This document shows, piece by piece, positions 1 through 5,355 of a stretch of DNA of 7,272 nucleotides. The position numbers were made by a program, and so were the translations under genes. Origin of the DNA: Bacteroidota bacterium. GTDB lineage: Bacteria > Bacteroidota > Bacteroidia > Flavobacteriales_F > PHOS-HE28. The stretch spans positions 1 to 7,272 of the forward strand of contig JAEZAU010000091.1 of NCBI GenBank assembly GCA_023430325.1. The letters run 5' to 3'. Numbering within the stretch: the stretch's first letter is position 1; each line of letters starts with the position of its first letter. Under the pieces are notes generated by a model. It made no database searches. It had not been told where the DNA came from and worked only from the letters and a program-made list of their open reading frames with translations.

Positions 1-835
1 TGGTCACTTCCACCCCGCGGTTGATCGGGCCGGGATGCATGATCACCACGTCCTTTCCGATCCGCTGGTAGCGCGGCAGGTCAAGGCCATATAACATGGC
101 ATATTCACGCAGGCTCGGGAAGTTCGCTACTCCATCCCCACCCTGCCGTTCCATCTGGATCCGCAACATGTTCGCCACATCGCACCAGGCCAGGGCCTTG
201 TCCAGATCGTGCTCCACTTTCACGCCGAGCGTTCCAATGTATCGCGGGATCAACGTGGCCGGGCCACAAAGCATCACCTCGGCACCGAGTTTCTGCAGGC
301 AGAAGATGTTACTGAGCGCCACGCGGCTGTGCAGGATATCGCCCACGATCAGCACCTTCACGCCTTTCACCTTTCCGAGCTTTTCGCGGATGCTGTACGC
401 GTCAAGCAACGCTTGGGTGGGATGTTCATGCGTTCCATCGCCAGCGTTCACGATACTGGCGTCCACATGGCGGCTCAGGAACACGGCCGCTCCCGGATCG
501 GGATGCCGCATCACCACCATATCCACCTTCATCGCCAGGATATTGTTCACCGTATCCACCAGCGTTTCGCCCTTGCTCACACTGCTTCCGCTGGAAGAGA
601 AATTGATCACATCGGCACTCAACCGTTTTTCGGCAAGTTCGAAGCTGATCCGCGTACGTGTGCTGCTTTCGAAGAAGAGGTTCGCGATCGTGATGTCGCG
701 CAGCGATGGCACTTTCTTGATCGGCCGGTTGATCACTTCCTTGAAACCGTCCGCCGTGCGGAAGATCAATTCAATGTCCTCGGCGGTGAGATCCTTGATC
801 CCCAGCAGGTGCTCGGTGCTCAGCTGATCGCTCAT
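1..835 (-). CDS. pyrB: Aspartate carbamoyltransferase catalytic subunit (3' end outside window)
   Basis: This enzyme condenses carbamoyl phosphate with L-aspartate to N-carbamoyl-aspartate, the committed step of de novo pyrimidine synthesis in the cytoplasm. About 278 codons are visible, against a family length near 305-310, so roughly 30 C-terminal residues are cut off by the left edge. The carbamoyl-phosphate loop SSTRTR is at residues 57-62 and is followed by SFELAEKRL. The second-subunit loop SSVSKGET is near 84-91. HPTQALLD is at 138-145, after the substrate-binding stretch DGTHE. MHPGPINRGVE, the aspartate-binding loop, lies just before the edge. The ATG at 835 starts inside the end of pyrR: its ATGA combines the pyrB start with the pyrR stop, a classic translational-coupling arrangement. 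No separate promoter is seen, so it is probably co-transcribed with pyrR. Sequence and family motifs make the assignment very secure. Confidence 0.97.
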   Translation of the reverse strand, partial: MSDQLSTEHLLGIKDLTAEDIELIFRTADGFKEVINRPIKKVPSLRDITIANLFFESSTRTRISFELAEKRLSADVINFSSSGSSVSKGETLVDTVNNILAMKVDMVVMRHPDPGAAVFLSRHVDASIVNAGDGTHEHPTQALLDAYSIREKLGKVKGVKVLIVGDILHSRVALSNIFCLQKLGAEVMLCGPATLIPRYIGTLGVKVEHDLDKALAWCDVANMLRIQMERQGGDGVANFPSLREYAMLYGLDLPRYQRIGKDVVIMHPGPINRGVEVT

Positions 836-1404
836 TCCGCTTTCGATCGGTTTCCGGCCCGTTCATCGGGCACATGCAGCAGCACCCGATCCTCACCGTC
901 CGTTTCCTTCCATTCCACCGTTACGCGTTGTCCGGCGATACTATCCACCTGTTTGCCCACATGATCGGGCTGGATCGGAAGTTCGCGGCTGAAGCGCCGA
1001 TCCACTAGCACCAGCAGTTGCACCGCCGCCGGACGGCCAAAGGCGAGCATCGCATCCAGGCCGGCGCGGATCGTTCTGCCTGTGAAGAGCACGTCATCCA
1101 CCAGGATCACCTTGCGGCCATCGAGCGGGAAATCCAGTTGCGTGATGCTGGGTGAAGCCGGGAAGGATCGGTGCCTGAAATCGTCGCGGTGGAAGGTGAT
1201 GTCCAACTCACCGTACTTCAGTTTTTCCGATCCAATGATACGCTGAAGCTCGGTGCGAAGGCGACGTGCCAGGTAGATCCCGCGTGGTTGCAGGCCGATC
1301 AGCGCGGTGCCCGTGAGGTCGCCATGGTCTTCGATCAACTGGTGGCAAAGCCGCCCGATCGTAAGGCTGAACCCTTTGCTACCCAGAATGGTGACCGGCC
1401 GCAT
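832..1404 (-). CDS. pyrR: PyrR bifunctional pyrimidine regulator / uracil phosphoribosyltransferase
   Basis: PyrR family proteins bind pyr mRNA in response to UMP and PRPP to control pyrimidine operons, and many also convert uracil plus PRPP to UMP. The product of 190 residues matches the family length of about 180. RGIYLARRL is at 41-49, ELDITFHRDD at 66-75, the type I phosphoribosyltransferase PRPP loop VILVDDVLFTGRT at 99-111, and LVDRRFSRELPIQPDHVGK at 133-151; all align well with the Bacillus protein from memory. The reading frame stays open to 1476, but I chose the ATG at 1404. It gives the usual N-terminus and leaves out a 12-bp hairpin at 1443-1472 that looks like the previous gene's terminator. 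The gene overlaps pyrB by 4 bases, so the two are likely made together. No recognisable PyrR-binding loop is visible upstream, so whether this copy regulates by attenuation cannot be judged. Confidence 0.95.
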   Translation of the reverse strand: MRPVTILGSKGFSLTIGRLCHQLIEDHGDLTGTALIGLQPRGIYLARRLRTELQRIIGSEKLKYGELDITFHRDDFRHRSFPASPSITQLDFPLDGRKVILVDDVLFTGRTIRAGLDAMLAFGRPAAVQLLVLVDRRFSRELPIQPDHVGKQVDSIAGQRVTVEWKETDGEDRVLLHVPDERAGNRSKAE

Positions 1405-1411
1405 ATGGCGG

Positions 1412-1419
1412 CGAAGATA
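1412..1419 (-). promoter_or_regulatory. Candidate -7 box for the pyrR-pyrB unit
   Basis: Reading the minus strand, TATCTTCG matches the Bacteroidota -7 consensus TAnnTTTG at all but one informative position. It lies 7 bases before the pyrR ATG at 1404. Transcription from it would begin almost at the start codon, giving a leaderless or near-leaderless mRNA. A weak CTG sits 21 bases upstream where a TTG would be expected, just after the hairpin at 1443-1472. This is inference from a short match. Confidence 0.35.
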
Positions 1420-1442
1420 GAAACCGATCGGGGGATGGAACA

Positions 1443-1472
1443 GCAACGCCCGGCCTTGCAGCCGGGCGTTGC
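1443..1472 (-). terminator. Strong hairpin after the 806-residue gene (probable terminator)
   Basis: A perfect 12-bp inverted repeat, GCAACGCCCGGC against GCCGGGCGTTGC, with a 6-base loop, starts 18 bases after the stop codon of the fibre-like protein and lies before pyrR. The position and very stable stem suggest transcription termination between the two genes. The sequence after the stem on the minus strand (TGTTCC) is not a good T tract, so this may be a weak terminator or an mRNA-end stabiliser. The stem is equally present on the plus strand, where no T tract follows either. Confidence 0.6.
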
Positions 1473-1490
1473 CCAATTATGATTAACTGA

Positions 1491-3911
1491 TCAATTCACC
1501 TTTACCGCTTTCTTCACGATCGGTTCACCATCGAGAAGAAGCGTTACGTAGTAAATGCCAGCACTGAGATCTGCGGTTTGCCATTCGTACTGGTATTGAC
1601 CTGCCTCCATTTGCGCCTCGTGCAGCACGCGCAGATGCTTGCCATCGCTGCCGTTGGCCATTAATTGCATACGGCCGCTGCGCTCCAGGTTGTAATACAC
1701 CGTTGTCTGTTCGTTGAATGGGTTGGGCTGGATGCGCAAGTTTCGATCTCCGGCTAGATCGTTCAGGCCGGTGCCATCATCGATCAGATCTCGTGTGCCT
1801 CCATCGGGATTTTGGCAGCAGGCTGCGAGGAGTTGTTCAAGTTGATCAAGTCGGTTGCGAAGTTCTTGAAGTTCCTCTGCAGCGGCTTGGTTGGCAGCAA
1901 CTTGTTCTGTCAATGCAGCTATCTCCGCTTGTTGCTGAGCAACAGTTGCTTGTTGCTCTTTGTGACCTGCCACCAATAAGGGTATGAGACCGACATAGTT
2001 CACACCCTTTAATGCTAAAGCGGGAGCAATCTCATTTCCCAATGAATCCAATTCAGCTGGCAAAGTCATCGATGGGACCAACTGTGGAAAGACTTGTTCC
2101 ACTTCTTGAGCGAAGAATCCGAATTGTGTTCCTCCATTGATCAAGAGACGCTCCTTTGCCTCATCAGTGAACGTGTAGTTCCGCGGATTCAACAGTGACA
2201 ATTGTGATGCTAACGTACCGATCGGATCCTCTTCTGCCATACCCGACGATGCATCCTGCTTCAGAGATTCATCTGAAAAGATGTAGCTGGTATTATGCCA
2301 CATATTGCCTGTGACCTTAACTTTTCCCTGAAAATGCCCAGCCCAATTGTTTGCCGAAGTATCTTGTACCTCTGCCCAAATTCCATAATTATTCGTTGCT
2401 CCAAGAGCACGGCCATACAATCCGTGATTTTTCGTACCAGAGGCATCAACCGCCTCTCCTTTTACCCCATAATCATTGGTCGCGCCGTAACAATATCCAT
2501 GTACGCCAACTCCATTAGTTGCAGATGCCGCATTTGCACTTCCATAAACGCCGGTCGGATTTACAGCATTGACGGAATGTCCAAAAACTCCATATCCATT
2601 CGTAATAGAACCAGAGGTACCATCGCTCAAGCCGCGAAGCCCGATTGAATTCGCTACTGTACCACCAGAACAGATCGATTGCGCCCAGGCACCATGCGTA
2701 GAAATTACACTCCCGGTAGTTGTCTGAGCTACAGAGTATATGGCGTGATTCTGTTGTGCTGCGTTTACAGAATAATTTACAATGCCATTCAACGTATGTG
2801 TCGTTTCACCGGTCGCTGGTTCGGTCCGTACATTAAGACCTATACTACTTCCTCCGGAAGCATTGCTCTTCATTCCTACATGAAGTCCACCTGTAGCACT
2901 ACATCCAGTACAAGCTGTTTCATCAGCCTCAACAGAAAGTTTGTAATTGGGCGAAGCTGTGCCGATCCCAACTCTCCATTCAGCTGTGTTGCATGATGTA
3001 GTACCGTTATATGCAGTTACAACCCGTTTACCAGCATTATTCACATACCAATCGCAAGAACCTGTGCCAGCTGCGGGTAGAAAGCGCCACTGCAGACGCC
3101 CGGTATGGTCAGCAACCACGTAACGATCAAGCGTATCATTGTAATAATCGGGCACCAACTGTCTGATCCGAATGGTTCGATCCAGCACGTCCAAACGCTC
3201 CGTAGGATCAACGGTCGAACCAGCAAGGATCGATGCTCTGTAAAAATCACCGATCCCAACGAATGCCGAAGTATCATTGGGAACATAGATCCTGAAGGAT
3301 TCAAGACCTTCCGTGCTTCGCGCACCGTAATTCGCTCCTTGCGACCAACTGGTGAACAGAAAACGGAGCCGATCAGTGCCCCAATTCGAATTGGCGGGAT
3401 TGTCGCTCCATTGAAGCACAAGGTCGGAATTATCGTTCTGGTTGTTGTTGTACTTCTGGCCGATATAACACTGATCGCTGTTCCCTGTCATGGTTATCCC
3501 ATTGCGTTGCCATGGTCGAAAACCGATCTGCTGCGCGTATACGGTTGCATTATTGCTTGCACTATCCACGAGATGCAGACGACTGAACGGACCATCTGCA
3601 CCCGGAGCAAAAAATGCCGGCTGTTGGCTTATGCCCAAGTAGCCATTTTGCACAACGTTGTAACCGTTGATATTTGGTGTACCAGCGTGATACAACTGCA
3701 TCCGCTGGATGCTATCCGTGAACCACTGGATCGGCTGGTTGCCATTGTGGCGGATCATCAATGGAACTGTCGTGGAGCCGTTCCACCCAACATAATCCGC
3801 ACCGGGTGTTCCAGGATTATTAAACGGAACAGTTACTTGTGCCTCACTGTTGATGTAGACCAACAGTGCAGCGGCCAGCAGAACCAGCCTGAAATTCATT
3901 CTTGTTTTCAT
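1491..3911 (-). CDS. Secreted fibre-like protein: peptidase S74 chaperone domain plus T9SS sorting domain
   Basis: The product has 806 residues. A signal peptide occupies about residues 1-25: a basic start, then LVLLAAALLVYI, ending SEAQ. The N-terminal part (to about 283) is unassigned and contains a DPTERLDVLD stretch. VGIGTASP at 314-321 is the short motif that commonly precedes fibre repeats in Bacteroidota S74 proteins. Residues 424-529 hold short GhxG repeats. The peptidase S74 (intramolecular chaperone) domain covers about 545-650, with SDESLK at 546-551 carrying the Ser and Lys expected for self-cleavage, then GFFAQEVEQVFP and NYVGLIPLL. A Gln/Ala-rich coiled coil runs about 650-699 and ends in Cys-Cys. 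A T9SS type A sorting domain covers 724-806 (PNPFNEQTT, then SAGIYYVTL). S74 domains drive trimerisation of fibres, so a surface-attached trimeric fibre is the likely form. The ligand is unknown. There is no Shine-Dalgarno; the ATG at 3911 follows a hairpin, and ATG codon 5 is an alternative start. GC and GATC content drop in the middle part. Confidence 0.88.
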   Translation of the reverse strand: MKTRMNFRLVLLAAALLVYINSEAQVTVPFNNPGTPGADYVGWNGSTTVPLMIRHNGNQPIQWFTDSIQRMQLYHAGTPNINGYNVVQNGYLGISQQPAFFAPGADGPFSRLHLVDSASNNATVYAQQIGFRPWQRNGITMTGNSDQCYIGQKYNNNQNDNSDLVLQWSDNPANSNWGTDRLRFLFTSWSQGANYGARSTEGLESFRIYVPNDTSAFVGIGDFYRASILAGSTVDPTERLDVLDRTIRIRQLVPDYYNDTLDRYVVADHTGRLQWRFLPAAGTGSCDWYVNNAGKRVVTAYNGTTSCNTAEWRVGIGTASPNYKLSVEADETACTGCSATGGLHVGMKSNASGGSSIGLNVRTEPATGETTHTLNGIVNYSVNAAQQNHAIYSVAQTTTGSVISTHGAWAQSICSGGTVANSIGLRGLSDGTSGSITNGYGVFGHSVNAVNPTGVYGSANAASATNGVGVHGYCYGATNDYGVKGEAVDASGTKNHGLYGRALGATNNYGIWAEVQDTSANNWAGHFQGKVKVTGNMWHNTSYIFSDESLKQDASSGMAEEDPIGTLASQLSLLNPRNYTFTDEAKERLLINGGTQFGFFAQEVEQVFPQLVPSMTLPAELDSLGNEIAPALALKGVNYVGLIPLLVAGHKEQQATVAQQQAEIAALTEQVAANQAAAEELQELRNRLDQLEQLLAACCQNPDGGTRDLIDDGTGLNDLAGDRNLRIQPNPFNEQTTVYYNLERSGRMQLMANGSDGKHLRVLHEAQMEAGQYQYEWQTADLSAGIYYVTLLLDGEPIVKKAVKVN
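2325..2642 (-). repeat. Tandem Gly-rich short repeats within the fibre-like protein
   Basis: Residues 424-529 of the fibre-like protein contain about seven units of 13-17 residues, each opening with a G-hydrophobic-x-G (or close) motif: GLRG, GVFG, GVYG, GVHG, GVKG, GLYG and GIWA, often preceded by N-G-Y or N-x-Y. Such units are typical of beta-rich, trimeric fibre shafts. The DNA copies are diverged rather than identical, so recent expansion is unlikely. Confidence 0.7.
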
Positions 3912-3940
3912 GGTCTTTCGTGTTTCTTGATCGAAAGACC
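3912..3940 (-). promoter_or_regulatory. Hairpin abutting the start codon of the fibre-like gene
   Basis: A perfect 9-bp inverted repeat (GGTCTTTCG and CGAAAGACC, 11-base loop) fills most of the 38-base gap between the upstream stop at 3950 and the ATG at 3911, and ends on the base before the ATG. In the minus-strand mRNA it would sequester the whole ribosome landing region. No T tract follows on either strand, so it is a poor intrinsic terminator. A translational control element or a processing site is more plausible, but this is inference. Confidence 0.45.
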
Positions 3941-3949
3941 GGACCTATG

Positions 3950-4951
3950 CTATTCCGTCAACACAAGCTTGGACCAACCTTCCCTCCCCTTTTCAACCCA
4001 GCGGAGGATATAGGTACCCCGCGGCCACGTTACTACCTCCAAAAACATGCGCTCTCCATCTACCGTACCCTCCCACACCGTGCGGCCTTGTAGATCGAAT
4101 GCACCGATCGTTGTGCCTTGTGCGATCCCTTTGATCACTACCGATCCTTGTGCCGGGTTGGGAAAAATGCTCCAACCATCCTCGCGCTCAGGCACCATGC
4201 CTACAGCCATATCACAACCTTCAGGATCGGCGCTCACACATACGTTGTCGATCAAGATGCCTCCCTGAGCCAAAAACGCCTGTGTGACGATATGCACCGT
4301 ATCCGTGTTAGCGTTATCGAAGGAATTGCCCAGGATCACGTATTGGTAGGCACTATCGGCCACGAAACTGCCACTTACCAGTGTCCAGCCAAGAGTATCA
4401 GTGATCAACTCCGCCGAATGGACCTGAGCGAAGTTCCATGGTGTGGGGTATGGATCGTTCAAATGCCATTGGCGTGGCTGTGTGGCGAAGGTCATGCCGA
4501 TACCACTTGTGTACAGCCATAGTTGAGTTTGATATCCACCCCAAGCAACGCTGGCATAGAAGCTGGCAGAGTATTGCTGTCCCACCACCAATGGCTCGGT
4601 TAAGTGTACCATGAAGTACTCGCGGATATACGGAGGTGTAGCTCTGAATGTGATCACATTCCCATAGCTGTCACCATGCTGCGGATATTGGAACGACCAC
4701 GCATTCCATGGCACACTATTGAATGAGCCATTCGGCAGGCAACTGATCATATGATCGGGCGAACCAGCCGCAGAGAACCACCCCAACGGGCCGGTATCGG
4801 GGTAGTACACATCATTCACCACGGCACAGGTGTCATACAGTTCGAACGAGTGGTTGAAAACGAGGTTCTGCGCATCACTGCGGAGGGGCACAATGAACAG
4901 CAGCGCGCAGAGCCAGAGTGGTAAGCAAATGGTATGCAGGCTGCCGTTCAT
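3950..4951 (-). CDS. Secreted protein with T9SS type A sorting domain, unknown function
   Basis: I do not recognise a specific family for the main body. From the ATG at 4951 the product has 333 residues. A signal peptide covers about residues 1-27 (hydrophobic ICLPLWLCALLFIVPL, then SDAQ). The mature part opens with NLVFNHSFELYDTC, a start often seen in Bacteroidota secreted proteins whose N-terminal beta-sandwich resembles a carbohydrate-binding or galactose-binding fold; that fold is inference. A T9SS type A sorting domain covers about 260-333 (FPNPAQGSV, AFDLQGRTVW, PRGTYILRW), so the protein should be exported to the surface or medium. No catalytic motif is visible. The frame also opens with a TTG at 4975, eight codons upstream, but ATG gives a cleaner signal peptide. 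The fibre-like gene follows 38 bases downstream in the same direction, so the two may be co-transcribed. Confidence 0.85.
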   Translation of the reverse strand: MNGSLHTICLPLWLCALLFIVPLRSDAQNLVFNHSFELYDTCAVVNDVYYPDTGPLGWFSAAGSPDHMISCLPNGSFNSVPWNAWSFQYPQHGDSYGNVITFRATPPYIREYFMVHLTEPLVVGQQYSASFYASVAWGGYQTQLWLYTSGIGMTFATQPRQWHLNDPYPTPWNFAQVHSAELITDTLGWTLVSGSFVADSAYQYVILGNSFDNANTDTVHIVTQAFLAQGGILIDNVCVSADPEGCDMAVGMVPEREDGWSIFPNPAQGSVVIKGIAQGTTIGAFDLQGRTVWEGTVDGERMFLEVVTWPRGTYILRWVEKGREGWSKLVLTE

Positions 4952-4960
4952 TGTGGCGTT

Positions 4961-4984
4961 GTTCAAGTTGGTCAAAGTTCAAGT
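4961..4984. repeat. Two 8-bp direct repeats before the T9SS gene start
   Basis: GTTCAAGT occurs twice, at 4961-4968 and 4977-4984, separated by 8 bases. The 16-base spacing places both copies close to the same face of the helix, 10-33 bases upstream of the ATG at 4951. They could be an operator for a dimeric regulator or chance; nothing else supports a function. Confidence 0.35.
4973..4980 (-). promoter_or_regulatory. Weak -7 box candidate for the T9SS gene
   Basis: On the minus strand, GAACTTTG matches TAnnTTTG except at the first base and lies 21 bases before the ATG at 4951. No good -33 TTG is seen. It falls between and partly over the direct repeats at 4961-4984. Confidence 0.25.
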
Positions 4985-4992
4985 CGACGTAC

Positions 4993-5106
4993 TCCGGACA
5001 CCACACGGTGGCGGTGTGTTTTTCCGGTAGCACAGGTCCGGACACCGCTTCTGATACCTCCGGCTCGCGGCCCCGCTGGGGTATCCCACCACTTCCTGAT
5101 GGGTGG
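4993..5106. other. Cluster of hairpins with alternative pairing (candidate structured RNA or repeat)
   Basis: TCCGGACACC occurs at 4993-5002 and again at 5037-5046. The segment between them, with GGTGT at 5013-5017 and CCGG at 5024-5027, can pair with the left copy (5+4 bp) or the right copy (7+4 bp, using GCGGTGT 5011-5017 with ACACCGC 5042-5048), never both. Next come GATACC/GGTATC (5053-5058 with 5080-5085), extended by CCGGC/GCTGG (one G-T pair), and CCCACC/GGGTGG (5085-5090 with 5101-5106). All four possible loops are 10 bases. ACCGCTTCTG is also repeated at 5044-5053 and 5120-5129. I compared it by eye with SRP RNA, RNase P RNA, tmRNA, rRNA and HDV-like ribozymes and found no match. The transcribed strand is unknown. 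Confidence 0.45.
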
Positions 5107-5164
5107 CTCCATGTTCAAGACCGCTTCTGCGCGGCCGGCGCTGCCTGCATGGCAATGGAACGCC

Positions 5165-5172
5165 TAACTTTG
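5165..5172 (+). promoter_or_regulatory. TAACTTTG promoter-like box on the plus strand
   Basis: TAACTTTG is a perfect match to the Bacteroidota -7 consensus TAnnTTTG and points toward the orphan terminator at 5229-5260. The -33 element is weak: CTG at 21 or 17 bases upstream instead of TTG. It is the only perfect match I noticed in the gene-free region. Confidence 0.45.
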
Positions 5173-5177
5173 TGTTG

Positions 5178-5260
5178 CTCTATTTTGCTTTTCCTATGCC
5201 TTTAGGGGGTGAATGTTGAGCGACCAAGGCCCTCGGTGCTCCAACACCGGGGGCTTCTTT
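5178..5260 (+). ncRNA. Candidate small RNA ending in an intrinsic terminator
   Basis: The existence of an RNA is inferred from the pair of a TAACTTTG box at 5165 and a strong terminator at 5229-5260 on a strand with no gene. The predicted transcript is about 80 bases: a pyrimidine-rich 5' segment (TTGCTCTATTTTGCTTTTCC), then a purine-rich TTAGGGGGTGAATG, then the terminator. It also contains a seven-codon frame (MPLGGEC, 5196-5219) that could be chance. The 5' end is approximate. If transcription instead starts further upstream, the hairpin cluster at 4993-5106 would be part of the same RNA. I do not recognise a known family. Confidence 0.4.
5229..5260 (+). terminator. Orphan intrinsic terminator on the plus strand
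   Basis: GCCCTCGGTG (5229-5238) pairs with CACCGGGGGC (5245-5254) as a 10-bp stem with one T-G pair and a 6-base loop, followed by TTCTTTGTT. The T-rich tail is on the plus strand only; on the minus strand the stem is followed by CTTGGTCGC. No plus-strand protein gene precedes it. Confidence 0.75.
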
Positions 5261-5284
5261 GTTGCGCACATTGGCGCATTAGTG

Positions 5285-5310
5285 GAGAGAGAGAGAGAGA
5301 GAGAGAGAGA
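5285..5310. repeat. (GA)13 dinucleotide tract
   Basis: Thirteen perfect GA units run without interruption. They lie between the plus-strand terminator and a REP-like repeat, outside any gene, so slippage would not switch a reading frame here. Long perfect dinucleotide tracts are uncommon in bacteria. Confidence 0.95.
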
Positions 5311-5331
5311 CCCTTCGACGGGCTCAGGGTG
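5311..5331. repeat. REP-like intergenic repeat
   Basis: The minus strand reads CCTGAGCCCGTCGAAGGG after CAC. From memory, this closely resembles a short repeat (CCTGAGCxxGTCGAAGG) scattered between genes in many environmental bacterial genomes. Only one copy is in the window. The match is by recall, not a search. Confidence 0.5.
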
Positions 5332-5355
5332 CCGGGATAAGTACGGATGGATCAT

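Noticed and set aside
96..964. Two overlapping plus-strand frames (243 and 251 codons)
   Set aside because: Both are antisense to pyrB, which is certain from its motifs. They are composition-driven shadows.
1405..1476. Longer pyrR starting at 1476
   Set aside because: The extra 24 residues are outside the family's usual N-terminus and would be encoded by the 12-bp hairpin and the probable promoter.
2325..2642. CRISPR-like array
   Set aside because: The periodicity is at protein level (13-17 residues), with diverged DNA and an intact reading frame; there are no identical direct repeats with spacers.
3105..4013. Open frame of 302 codons on the plus strand
   Set aside because: It is antisense to the fibre-like gene and the end of the T9SS gene, crosses the intergenic hairpin, and shows no protein-like features.
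4952..4975. TTG start at 4975 for the T9SS gene
   Set aside because: The ATG at 4951 gives a standard signal peptide, and the TTG overlaps the promoter-like box and the direct repeats.
5028..5060. Resemblance to the SRP RNA apical sequence (CAGGTCCGG)
   Set aside because: The bases after it (ACACCGC) lack the GGAA loop and the AAGCAGC segment that define bacterial SRP RNA.
5131..5165. Resemblance to the 3' part of an HDV-like ribozyme (GCATGGCAATGGAAC)
   Set aside because: No upstream segment pairs with the required P2 strand, so the double pseudoknot cannot form.
4918..5205. Plus-strand frames of 95 and 77 codons in the gene-free region
   Set aside because: Translations are rich in Ser, Arg and Trp with no motif, and they run through the hairpin cluster. 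Only the last 16 codons are mentioned, as a weak finding.
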